Of a DNA stretch of 12,453 nt, positions 1-6,319 are shown one piece after another (within the stretch, counting starts at the first letter, position 1; each line of letters starts with the position of its first letter). The notes beneath the pieces were generated by a model. The model was not told the origin of the DNA. It saw only the letters and a program-made list of their open reading frames with translations, and did no database searches. The DNA comes from Bacilli bacterium (GTDB lineage Bacteria > Bacillota_I > Bacilli_A > RFN20 > CAG-288), in NCBI GenBank assembly GCA_900769965.1, contig CAAGIQ010000158.1:1-12453 (forward strand), written 5' to 3'. Made by a program: the position numbers and the translations under genes.

Positions 1-1509
1 CTTGATGATTTCTTCGCCTCTTATCCTTTTACAGAAATTGATGCTAGCGGCTTAGCTGTTGGATTACCAGAAGGTCAAATGGGTAACTCGGAAGTCGGCC
101 ATATGAACATGGGAGCTGGTAGAGTTGTCTATCAATCTTTAACACTTATTACTAAATGCATTAAAGATGGAACTTTCTTCAACAACGAGCACTATTTACA
201 CGCTATTAATAACGCTAAGGCTAACAACAAGAAATTACACGTCTTCGCTTTGATGTCAGATGGAGGAGTTCACTCCCATATCGAACACGTTTTAGCGATG
301 ATCGATATGTGTAAGCTTCACGGAATCGGTAGAGATCAACTTTGCATCCACGGATTCTTAGATGGTAGAGATGTCTCTCCAACTTCTTCAAGCAAATACT
401 TAGATATGGTTGAAGCTGAATGTAAGAAAGAAGATATTGGCCACATCTGTTCGTTACACGGAAGATACTACGTCATGGATAGAGATAAGAACATGGATAG
501 AGTCGATGTTAGCTACCGTACCTTAGTCTTAAGAGAAGGTAACTCATTTGAAGATTTCCACGAATATTTAAACGCTCAATACGAGTCTTTAGTTAAGGAA
601 GGTAAATCCGCTTCTGATGAATTCATCTTCCCAGCTTATAACTCTAAATATGATGGAACAATCGAAGATGGCGATTCTATAATCTTCATGAACTTCCGTC
701 CAGATAGAGCCATCCAGATCTCAACATTAATCACTAACCCAACATTCTATGAGAACCCACCAGTAAAAGAAGATGGAAGTTTCGCTTTTAAGCCATATAA
801 ATGTCCACGTCCACTTAAGGACATCACCTTTATCTGCACCATGAAATATGCGGATTCTGTTAAAGGTGAAATCGCTTTTGTTCTTCCTTCAATAACAAAT
901 TCTTTAGGTGAATATCTCGCTAGCAAAGGAATGAAACAACTCCGTATTGCTGAGACTGAAAAATATGCTCACGTCACTTTCTTCTTCGACGGCACCAAGA
1001 ACTACGATGGCGTTGAAAGACCAGAGTTAGAAGGTTGTAGAAGAGTTTTAATTCCTTCACCAAAAGTAGCTACTTACGACTTGAAGCCAGAGATGTCCGC
1101 TAACGAGATTACAGAAGCTTTATTTAAAGAATTAGATAAAGGTGATCTCGATGTTGTCATCTTAAACTTCGCTAACTGCGATATGGTTGGCCACACCGCT
1201 GTTATGCCTTCAGTTATCAAAGCTGTTGAAACTGTTGATTCCTGCGTCGGTAGAATCTTAGAATATCTAGATAAGAACGGTGGAACTATCCTCTTAACAG
1301 CTGACCACGGAAACGCTGAACAATGCATCGATAACGAAGGTAAACCGATGACAAAACACACCACTTCTTTAGTACCTTTATGCATCAACGATAAATCTTT
1401 CAAGTTTAGAAAGGGTGGAGCTCTCTGCGATTTGGCTCCAACCATCTTAGATTTGTTAGGCTTAGAAAAACCAGTGGACATGACTGGTGAAACCTTGCTC
1501 ATCAAGTAA
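1..1509 (+). CDS. gpmI: 2,3-bisphosphoglycerate-independent phosphoglycerate mutase (5' end missing)
   Basis: Cytosolic glycolytic enzyme that interconverts 3- and 2-phosphoglycerate using two divalent metals (usually Mn) and a phosphoserine intermediate. The frame is open from base 1, and the residues before the first visible ATG (79) still match the family (ASGLAVGLPEGQMGNSEVGH). The true start therefore lies upstream of the window, and roughly 30 residues are missing. The catalytic serine is in MGNSEVGH near codon 30. Other hallmarks are FMNFRPDRAIQ, QLRIAETEKYAHVTFFF, SPKVATYDLKPEMS, the metal-binding NFANCDMVGH and TADHGNAE, and a C-terminal KHTTSLVPL. There are 502 codons here; family members are about 510 long, so the protein is slightly long, with extra sequence around TNPTFYENPPVKEDG. 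Asn, His and Phe codons mostly end in C (by hand about 20 AAC to 2 AAT), as expected for a highly expressed gene. It is followed after 33 bases by the transaldolase gene. Family identity is certain. Confidence 0.97.
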   Translation, partial: LDDFFASYPFTEIDASGLAVGLPEGQMGNSEVGHMNMGAGRVVYQSLTLITKCIKDGTFFNNEHYLHAINNAKANNKKLHVFALMSDGGVHSHIEHVLAMIDMCKLHGIGRDQLCIHGFLDGRDVSPTSSSKYLDMVEAECKKEDIGHICSLHGRYYVMDRDKNMDRVDVSYRTLVLREGNSFEDFHEYLNAQYESLVKEGKSASDEFIFPAYNSKYDGTIEDGDSIIFMNFRPDRAIQISTLITNPTFYENPPVKEDGSFAFKPYKCPRPLKDITFICTMKYADSVKGEIAFVLPSITNSLGEYLASKGMKQLRIAETEKYAHVTFFFDGTKNYDGVERPELEGCRRVLIPSPKVATYDLKPEMSANEITEALFKELDKGDLDVVILNFANCDMVGHTAVMPSVIKAVETVDSCVGRILEYLDKNGGTILLTADHGNAEQCIDNEGKPMTKHTTSLVPLCINDKSFKFRKGGALCDLAPTILDLLGLEKPVDMTGETLLIK

Positions 1510-1542
1510 TAGTAAACATATTTTAAAGAAAGGGTAAACAAA

Positions 1543-2178
1543 ATGAAACTATTTATCGACACCGCCAACATCGATGAGATTAGAAAGGCTAGTGAATTAG
1601 GTATCGTTAAAGGCGTTACCACCAATCCATCTTTAATCGCTAAAGAAGGAAGAAAATTAGAGGATGTCATCAAGGAAATCGTCTCCTTAGTCGATGGCCC
1701 AATCTCCGCTGAAGTTGATGAAGGAACAGCTGATCATATGGTTAGCCAAGCTAGAGAATTAGTTAAGATTCATGAAAATATCGTCATCAAGCTTCCTATG
1801 ACCGCTGATGGAATTAGAGCTTGTTCAATCTTAACTAAGGAAGGTATCCACACCAACGTCACTTTAGTCTTCTCCGTTCATCAAGCTTTGTTAGCTTTTG
1901 AAGCTGGTGCTACATATATCTCTCCATTTATGGGAAGAATGGATGATGCCGGTTTCGATTCTAAGAAATTGATCGAAGAAATAGTTCAAGTTAAGCGCAA
2001 CTTCGGTTATGAGACTGAACTAATCGCTGCTTCTATTAGAAACTTAGAGCATGTCAACGTCGCTGCTGTTGCCGGAAGCGATATCGCCACCATCCCATAT
2101 AAAGTCTTGATGAAGATGGTTGAACATCCGCTTACCACAGCTGGATTAAAGATTTTTGCTGAAGCTTCAAAGAAATAG
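1543..2178 (+). CDS. tal: Transaldolase, small TalC/MipB (FSA-like) class
   Basis: A 211-residue single-domain TIM-barrel aldolase of the cytosolic non-oxidative pentose phosphate pathway, moving a dihydroxyacetone unit between sugar phosphates. The N-terminus MKLFIDTANIDEI and VTTNPSLIAKEG are family signatures. The Schiff-base lysine is Lys83 in IVIKLPMT, and TNVTLVFS and ISPFMGRMDDAG follow. The close relative fructose-6-phosphate aldolase has Gln and Tyr at two active-site positions. Here the equivalent positions appear to be Glu57 (SAEVDE) and Phe129 (SPFMGR), the transaldolase pair, so I prefer transaldolase; automated annotation may still call it fsa. The ATG has an AAAGAAAGGG Shine-Dalgarno at 1525-1533. 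No promoter is visible in the 33-base gap, so it is probably co-transcribed with gpmI. Its C-ending codon bias is like that of gpmI. A terminator follows. Confidence 0.93.
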   Translation: MKLFIDTANIDEIRKASELGIVKGVTTNPSLIAKEGRKLEDVIKEIVSLVDGPISAEVDEGTADHMVSQARELVKIHENIVIKLPMTADGIRACSILTKEGIHTNVTLVFSVHQALLAFEAGATYISPFMGRMDDAGFDSKKLIEEIVQVKRNFGYETELIAASIRNLEHVNVAAVAGSDIATIPYKVLMKMVEHPLTTAGLKIFAEASKK

Positions 2179-2204
2179 ATTTAAAAGTTCTATTGATGTA
2201 TAAT
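2176..2204 (+). promoter_or_regulatory. Possible promoter for the MATE exporter gene
   Basis: A perfect TATAAT lies at 2199-2204. A poor -35 (TAGATT, 2176-2181, three of six consensus bases) sits 17 bases upstream. Transcription would start near 2211, inside the hairpin at 2208-2236. Support rests mainly on the -10 box and the position between two functionally unrelated genes. Confidence 0.35.
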
Positions 2205-2207
2205 CTT

Positions 2208-2236
2208 AAGAGTTGAATTGATTTTCAACTCTTTTT
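2208..2236 (+). terminator. Rho-independent terminator after the transaldolase gene
   Basis: A perfect 10-bp stem (AAGAGTTGAA at 2208-2217 with TTCAACTCTT at 2224-2233) encloses a 6-base loop, and the right arm runs into five T. It lies 30 bases after the transaldolase stop and most simply ends the gpmI-transaldolase transcript. The hairpin begins just downstream of a TATAAT, so it could also form the 5' end of the exporter mRNA. Confidence 0.8.
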
Positions 2237-2250
2237 ATAAGGGAAAAATG

Positions 2251-3633
2251 ATGGAAAATATTAAGAAAAACGAGATGAATATGACAGAAGGTAACTTCTT
2301 TAAGAAGATATTCATTTTTGCGTTACCTTTGATGTTTTCCGGCGTTCTTCAACTGTTTTATAACGCGGCTGACTTAATAGTTTGCGGCAAGTTTGGTACT
2401 CCTCACGCTGTAGGAGCAATATCAGCAACTAACTCTTTAATCAATCTTATCGTTCAACTTTTCTTAGGTATGTCTGTCGGTACTAACGTCATGATGGCGC
2501 GTTGTTATGGATCATATAATAAAGAAAAAGGAGAAAGAGTAGCTCATACCTCGATGCTTTTTGGAATGATATTCGGGGTGGTTGTAGGAATCTTTGGCGC
2601 GGTATTTTCTAGGTATTTCTTGGTCTGGATGTCCACTCCTAGCGAATTGATCGAACTTTCAACCGAGTATCTAGAAATCTATTTTTTAGGATTACCTTTT
2701 TCGATGATTTATAACTTTGGTGCCGCTTTATTAAGAGCGACTGGTGATAGCAAACGTCCGTTCTACTTCTTGATGATTTCGGGTTTAATTAACGTTTTGA
2801 TGAACTTGTTATTTGTTATAGTTTTCCATCTAGATGTTGTCGGTGTCGCTTTGGCAACCATTATATCTCAAGGTATATCTGCTACTATGGTGATAATATG
2901 TTTATCGAGAAATAAAGGTTTTTTAACTTTTAGTTTAAGAAAGTTAAAAATTCATAAAGAAGAAGCTTTAGAGATAATTAAAATCGGTTTACCTGCGGGA
3001 TTACAGGGGACTATATTCTCTTTATCTAACGTTTTGATTCAATCATCGATTAACGATTTAGGTGCTTATGTCGTCGATGGAAATGGAGCTGCTGTTTCTT
3101 TAGAAGGTTTTGTCTACACCTGTATGAACTCGGTGGCACAAGCTAACGTTGCTTTTATCTCCGCTAACTACGGGGCTAAAAAAGTTGAGAATGTTAAAAA
3201 GTGTATAACTTCTTCTCTCGTTTTGGTTCTATTAGTTAATTTGATAATAGGTGGAATCATAATGATTTTCCATAAAGGACTTATAGAAATATACGTTCAA
3301 AACGAGGAAGCTATTAAAGCAGCGACGGAAAGACTAACGATATTCGTTTTAGTATATTTCCTGTGCGGGTTTATGGATGTAATGGCTCAGTCGATAAGAG
3401 GAATAGGTTATTCTACTACTCCTGCTATCATATCCTTGATCGGTTCATGCTTACTTAGAATTGTTTATATCTACACCATTTTTACAATTCCTCAATATCA
3501 TAACCTTGTTTCATTATCTATCTCCTATCCGATTTCGTGGCTTATTACCTTATTAGCTCATACTACTTTCTTTTTACTAATAAGAAAAAGAGCTTATAAG
3601 AAATGTTTAGAAGATAAATCTATAGAAAAATAA
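2251..3633 (+). CDS. MATE-family efflux transporter
   Basis: Polytopic inner-membrane antiporter of about 460 residues, the usual length for the MATE (NorM/DinF-like) family. These proteins export drugs or metabolites in exchange for Na+ or H+; the substrate cannot be read from sequence. After a short polar N-terminus come about 12 hydrophobic segments in two similar halves. Recognisable elements are FALPLMFSGVLQLFYNAAD in helix 1, GTNVMMARCYG, ALLRATGDSKRPF ending the first half, and GLPAGLQGTIFSLSNVLIQ opening the second. RSIRG-like QSIRGIGYSTTPAI marks the later half. The C-terminus is a basic tail. The frame also allows a TTG start at 2218, but that lies inside the terminator hairpin. ATG 2248 and ATG 2251 both follow AAGGG at 2239-2243, and 2251 has the better spacing (7 bases). 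Codon use is less C-ended than in gpmI. Confidence 0.93.
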   Translation: MENIKKNEMNMTEGNFFKKIFIFALPLMFSGVLQLFYNAADLIVCGKFGTPHAVGAISATNSLINLIVQLFLGMSVGTNVMMARCYGSYNKEKGERVAHTSMLFGMIFGVVVGIFGAVFSRYFLVWMSTPSELIELSTEYLEIYFLGLPFSMIYNFGAALLRATGDSKRPFYFLMISGLINVLMNLLFVIVFHLDVVGVALATIISQGISATMVIICLSRNKGFLTFSLRKLKIHKEEALEIIKIGLPAGLQGTIFSLSNVLIQSSINDLGAYVVDGNGAAVSLEGFVYTCMNSVAQANVAFISANYGAKKVENVKKCITSSLVLVLLVNLIIGGIIMIFHKGLIEIYVQNEEAIKAATERLTIFVLVYFLCGFMDVMAQSIRGIGYSTTPAIISLIGSCLLRIVYIYTIFTIPQYHNLVSLSISYPISWLITLLAHTTFFLLIRKRAYKKCLEDKSIEK

Positions 3634-3648
3634 CGACAAATTTTATAA

Positions 3649-3662
3649 AGTAAGCGCTTTCT
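3649..3662 (+). promoter_or_regulatory. cre-like operator (possible CcpA site)
   Basis: The sequence AGTAAGCGCTTTCT matches the Bacillus cre consensus TGWAANCGNTNWCA at every specified position except the first and last. Its core AAGCGCTT is palindromic. It lies 15 bases after the exporter stop and 26 bases upstream of the TATAAT assigned to hpt. In Bacillus, CcpA sites upstream of the -35 are often activating. The match is by eye and a regulator is not shown. Confidence 0.4.
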
Positions 3663-3665
3663 AAT

Positions 3666-3694
3666 TTAATTTGATATATATCTTTATTTATAAT
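3666..3694 (+). promoter_or_regulatory. Probable promoter for hpt
   Basis: A perfect TATAAT lies at 3689-3694, 23 bases before the hpt start. The -35 is weak (TTAATT, 3666-3671, 17-base spacer). A weak -35 would fit a promoter helped by an activator at the adjacent cre-like site, but this is inference. The hpt Shine-Dalgarno AGAGGGG is at 3702-3708. Confidence 0.4.
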
Positions 3695-3717
3695 GAAAAA
3701 AAGAGGGGATTATATCA

Positions 3718-4272
3718 ATGAGAGAAATTGTCTTAAGTCATAAAGATATTCAAAAAATAACTAAGGATTTAGGTGAAAAACTAACTGAACGTTTTAAGTC
3801 GGCATCTTCAGCTCCAGTCTTTGTTGGAGTTATGAAAGGTGCTTTAAATTTCATGATGGATCTAATAAAGAATGTCGATGTTCCGATGGTGACTGACTAC
3901 ATTCAAATAAGTTCATATGAGGGTACTGAATCTACTGGAATAATTCATCTCAAGAGAGATTTGACTTTAGACATTAAAGGTAAGAGCGTAGTTATCGTTG
4001 AAGATATAGTCGATACCGGTTTTTCTCTACATTATTTAAAAGAATACCTCATGGAGAAGTATCAACCGAAAGAAGTTATCATCTGCTGCTTCATCGATAA
4101 GAAATGCGCAAGAAAGATCGATGTCGATGTCGATTATGTCGGATATTCCATTGATAAACCAGCATTCCTGATGGGTTATGGATTAGATTATAACGAGTTT
4201 GCAAGAAATATCGATTATGTTTATATCCCATCAAAAGAAGAGATCGAACTTTACGACAAGTTATCTAAATAA
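3718..4272 (+). CDS. hpt: Hypoxanthine (6-oxopurine) phosphoribosyltransferase
   Basis: Cytosolic purine-salvage enzyme that joins hypoxanthine (usually also guanine) to PRPP to give the nucleotide. It has 184 residues, the normal length for bacterial Hpt. The PRPP-binding loop is at residues 91-104, VVIVEDIVDTGFSL, with the acidic ED pair. Also visible are FVGVMKGALNFMMDL (35-49), SSYEG (65-69) in the flexible catalytic loop, and the C-terminal DYVGYSIDK...FLMGYGLDYNEFARNIDYV block that binds base and Mg. The order matches type I 6-oxopurine PRTases. It could in principle be another PRTase, but the YGLDY block is specific. The ATG has AGAGGGG 9 bases upstream. It appears to be transcribed alone, with its own promoter and a terminator overlapping its stop codon. 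In many Bacilli hpt sits by tilS and ftsH; that context is absent here. Confidence 0.96.
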   Translation: MREIVLSHKDIQKITKDLGEKLTERFKSASSAPVFVGVMKGALNFMMDLIKNVDVPMVTDYIQISSYEGTESTGIIHLKRDLTLDIKGKSVVIVEDIVDTGFSLHYLKEYLMEKYQPKEVIICCFIDKKCARKIDVDVDYVGYSIDKPAFLMGYGLDYNEFARNIDYVYIPSKEEIELYDKLSK

Positions 4273-4292
4273 GGACCGAAAGGTTCTTTTTT
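4271..4292 (+). terminator. Rho-independent terminator overlapping the hpt stop codon
   Basis: The stem AAGGACC (4271-4277) pairs with GGTTCTT (4282-4288) with one G-U pair, around a GAAA tetraloop. Six T follow at 4287-4292. The left arm starts at the last two bases of the TAA stop, so termination leaves almost no 3' UTR. Confidence 0.85.
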
Positions 4293-4357
4293 ATTCTTTG
4301 AAATAAATTTATATGACACTTTTTCGGATAATTTTTAAAGTTGTAATGTAGAGTATG

Positions 4358-4385
4358 TGTTGAAAACAACAAATTATTTTATAAT
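4358..4385 (+). promoter_or_regulatory. Possible promoter region with inverted repeat before the surface-protein gene
   Basis: The 159-base gap at 4293-4451 is very AT-rich. It contains a perfect inverted repeat, TGTTG-AAAA-CAACA (4358-4371), and a TATAAT at 4380-4385. A TTGAAA (4360-4365) would suit a -35, but the spacer is only 14 bases, shorter than usual. The repeat could be a repressor site or chance. A second candidate -10, TATAAA, is at 4419-4424 with no good -35. The gene's Shine-Dalgarno AGAGGTG lies at 4439-4445. Confidence 0.3.
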
Positions 4386-4451
4386 TAACTTTATTAGTCA
4401 ATTAAATTAATATTTTATTATAAATTTAAATAGGAAAAAGAGGTGTAGAAA

Positions 4452-4718
4452 ATGAATAGCATTTTGCTTTTGTTATTGTCTGGATTAACTATTAATAGTG
4501 TTCAATCTGCAAATCTAAAAAAGGATAGTTATGAGATTCTTGAGATGAGGACTGAACATCAAAAAGTGTTCAAGTTAAGTAACGGAAATTATAAATATCA
4601 AATTTATTCAAATCCTATACATTATTTTGATGGGGAAAGGATGGTTGAATTAGATGATCGAAAGGATTCAATATCAAGAAGAACATATAAAAAGACTGAA
4701 AAGATTGAAAAAAAATAG
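4452..4718 (+). CDS. Secreted DNRLRE-type surface protein, 5' part of a frameshifted gene
   Basis: First 88 codons of a gene that continues in the -1 frame to 5953; joined, the product would be about 500 residues. Residues 1-20 form a signal peptide: a leucine-rich core followed by SVQSA, with cleavage likely after Ser19 or Ala20. It is odd in having no Lys or Arg before the hydrophobic core. An in-frame stop at 4446 rules out an earlier start. AGAGGTG at 4439-4445 is a good ribosome binding site. The mature segment (YEILEMRTEHQKVFKLSNG, then YQIYSNPIHYFDGERMVELDD) resembles the start of large Gram-positive wall-associated DNRLRE-domain proteins, which read roughly 'ENxKxFxxxDGxYxxxxYxxPIHYxxxGxWxxID'. 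This is recognition by eye, not a search. The frame ends at TAG immediately after an A8 run. Confidence 0.7.
   Translation: MNSILLLLLSGLTINSVQSANLKKDSYEILEMRTEHQKVFKLSNGNYKYQIYSNPIHYFDGERMVELDDRKDSISRRTYKKTEKIEKK
4708..4715 (+). other. A8 homopolymer: frame-change point in the surface-protein gene
   Basis: Reading GAA AAA AAA TAG, the upstream frame stops at 4716-4718. The -1 frame first becomes open at 4709, directly after a TGA at 4706-4708, and stays open to 5953. The two frames overlap only at 4709-4718, so the switch must happen on this run. A_AAA_AAA in the upstream frame is an ideal -1 slippery heptamer. One extra A would also restore the frame. A tiny TAGA-GAAA-TCTA hairpin follows at 4716-4727. 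Confidence 0.85.
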
Positions 4719-5953
4719 AGAAATCTAGAAAAAAAGAAGTCGTTAGCACTAATAATTCTTATTCTGATGTTGTTAAAGAAAAGAATGATGTGAGCAGAGC
4801 TTTTAACGGAGTTGATAGATATAGTCAAATTAATAACGAATATTTGATTACTGACGATGAAAACTACATTTTTCCTATCAACCAAGTATTGAATTATTCT
4901 GAAGATGGAAGCGAATATTACACTTCAGAATACGATTCTGATGTACTTCTTAGTGATGAAGTTAGTTATCCTTTAACTAGAGTTAATGAAAGTGTAGTTT
5001 TAGATAGAGATAGCACTGTTATTAGAGATAAATACGTTACTTTAGGAGTTAGCGGATCTACCGAGTCTTCCGTATTATTGGCGGGAACAGATCAACTTCA
5101 GATTGGCAATCCAATGAATGGATCGTTGTCATCAGCTAGTTATGTCACAGTTGTAGAATTAGATTTTCCAGATATTAACCATGATTATTTAGTTTCCGCT
5201 AGTTTTGGTATTAGTAAGAGTACTACTACGACTAGTTCTAATAGAAATCCAACTATTACGTTAAACAAAGTTACTAGTGGAAATACATATGATAGTTTCA
5301 GCGGAACAACAAGTTATATAAAGACAAGGATAGCAACTGGTTTATCGACTTTAACAGATTATTCTTTTGATATTTCAGATTATGCTACAGATTGCATTAA
5401 CAATGGATCTAAACTACTTTTGACAGTAGAAGGGTCTAGTTCCGGTTATGCTTCTTTCTACTCTACTGAATCAGGTAATTCTTCTTGTCCTTATGTTAGT
5501 ATTGAGGTAACTGAGAATGTTTTAGGAGCAACTCTTTATGGTGATGCGCCAGCTTATACAGGAGAAGATAGTAAGCAAGTGAATTGCTTTGGATATGTTT
5601 TGCTAAAGAATTATGGTATAGATTTGAATCTTACTTCTAGAGATTATTCAACTGTATATAATGAAATAAAAAACAAAGTTGAAATTCGAGGCTGTGAAAT
5701 TAGAGAAATAACTAGTTATAATAGTGATATATATTCTGATGAGAGAAGAATAGCATTTAGATATAGTACACTAGATTTGAGCAAATGGCATTTTGTCATG
5801 CAACATTGTGATGGATCATGGTCTGGTAAGGCCGGACAAAAAGGACAATCTGGTCAATATGCTTTAAATGTAACTCCAGAAGATAATACTATGTGGACGA
5901 TGTATTCCGAATTACATAATAAAACAACACATTACTACGCAATCAGAGATTAA
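4709..5953 (+). CDS. Secreted surface protein, 3' part of the frameshifted gene (beta-rich domain plus Cys/His module)
   Basis: Continuation of the gene starting at 4452, in the -1 frame. A GTG at 4790 could formally start it but has no Shine-Dalgarno, and the coding sense extends upstream of it to the A8 run. Numbered in the joined 500-residue protein, about 220-356 is a Ser/Thr/Gly-rich beta domain (SSASYVTVVELDFPDI, ITLNKVTSG, YSFDISDYATDCINNG). It fits a DNRLRE-type domain. The C-terminal 130 residues hold CFGYVLL (Cys379) and WHFVMQHCDGSWSGKAGQ (His447), then QYALNVTP. The Cys...His...Asn order suggests a papain- or NlpC-like fold, perhaps a peptidase or amidase, but I cannot name the family. 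There is no LPXTG or membrane anchor, so it is probably released or held non-covalently. The lipoprotein gene follows after 12 bases. Confidence 0.65.
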   Translation, partial: KKIEKSRKKEVVSTNNSYSDVVKEKNDVSRAFNGVDRYSQINNEYLITDDENYIFPINQVLNYSEDGSEYYTSEYDSDVLLSDEVSYPLTRVNESVVLDRDSTVIRDKYVTLGVSGSTESSVLLAGTDQLQIGNPMNGSLSSASYVTVVELDFPDINHDYLVSASFGISKSTTTTSSNRNPTITLNKVTSGNTYDSFSGTTSYIKTRIATGLSTLTDYSFDISDYATDCINNGSKLLLTVEGSSSGYASFYSTESGNSSCPYVSIEVTENVLGATLYGDAPAYTGEDSKQVNCFGYVLLKNYGIDLNLTSRDYSTVYNEIKNKVEIRGCEIREITSYNSDIYSDERRIAFRYSTLDLSKWHFVMQHCDGSWSGKAGQKGQSGQYALNVTPEDNTMWTMYSELHNKTTHYYAIRD

Positions 5954-5959
5954 AGGAGG
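5952..5959 (+). promoter_or_regulatory. Consensus Shine-Dalgarno overlapping the upstream stop codon
   Basis: AAAGGAGG, a full match to the 16S anti-Shine-Dalgarno, begins within the TAA stop of the surface-protein gene and lies 6 bases before ATG 5966. It fixes the lipoprotein start and suggests coupling to translation of the frame ending at 5953. Confidence 0.85.
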
Positions 5960-5965
5960 AAAACC

Positions 5966-6319
5966 ATGTTTAAAATGAAGAAATTTTCAGCTATTTCTAT
6001 AGCAAGTTTGATGCTATTATCAACTTTATTTTCCTGTTCTTTTACCAATCGAGAGAAAGCTGATTTTGTAAGAGAAGAAAAGATTCATGAGCTTAATAAA
6101 ATGAAAGATTTGATCAGCAATAATGTTAAAGATCCTACATCTATTAATAATGTCTTTAGTAAGTTCGAGAGTAAGATTTCAGAATCTAATATAATAAAAG
6201 AAATGACTTCTTTATACGATTCATGTTTAAAAGAAGTTTATTCATTGATTCCAGTAAAAGAAGAATTTGTGTTTAATGGACTAGATTATGGCGAACAAAA
6301 AAATTATTTCACTCGGTAA
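5966..6319 (+). CDS. Lipoprotein, 5' part of a frameshifted substrate-binding-like gene
   Basis: A typical lipoprotein leader: MFKMKKFS, a hydrophobic core, and the lipobox LFSC with Cys24 as the lipidation site. The protein should be anchored on the outer face of the membrane. The next 80 residues (about 30-110) are charged and probably helical (EEKIHELNKMKDLISNN, FSKFESKISESNIIKEM), with no recognised domain. The frame then reads through an A7 run (6297-6303) and stops at TAA 6317-6319. The -1 frame is open from 6277 and carries clear coding sense to 7074, so I treat this as the first 112 codons of a protein of about 369 residues. It starts from a consensus Shine-Dalgarno 12 bases after the surface-protein gene; the two are probably one transcript. 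Read alone it would be a 117-residue lipoprotein of unknown function. Confidence 0.7.
   Translation: MFKMKKFSAISIASLMLLSTLFSCSFTNREKADFVREEKIHELNKMKDLISNNVKDPTSINNVFSKFESKISESNIIKEMTSLYDSCLKEVYSLIPVKEEFVFNGLDYGEQKNYFTR
6297..6303 (+). other. A7 homopolymer: probable frame-change point in the lipoprotein gene
   Basis: The upstream frame reads CAA AAA AAT TAT and stops 13 bases after the run. The -1 frame is open from 6277 through 7074. The two frames overlap at 6277-6319, and this run is the obvious slippage target there (A_AAA_AAT heptamer). As in the preceding gene, one added A restores a single reading frame. Confidence 0.7.

Noticed and set aside
1074..1673. Long open frame on the - strand across the gpmI/transaldolase junction
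   Set aside because: It is antisense to two clear enzymes and has no family resemblance or ribosome binding site of note.
2218..2247. TTG start for the MATE gene, ten residues upstream
   Set aside because: It falls in the loop of the terminator hairpin; ATG 2251 has a proper AAGGG Shine-Dalgarno.
4790..4792. GTG as an independent start for the 3' half of the surface-protein gene
   Set aside because: No Shine-Dalgarno upstream, no signal peptide, and in-frame coding sense continues upstream to the A8 run.
4622..4885. Small - strand open frame with hydrophobic stretches across the frameshift point
   Set aside because: It is the complement of the AT-rich coding region; no promoter or binding site supports it.
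4452..5953. IS-type frameshifted transposase (A-rich slippery site in two overlapping frames)
   Set aside because: The product has a signal peptide and extracellular-type domains, with no DDE motif and no terminal inverted repeats.
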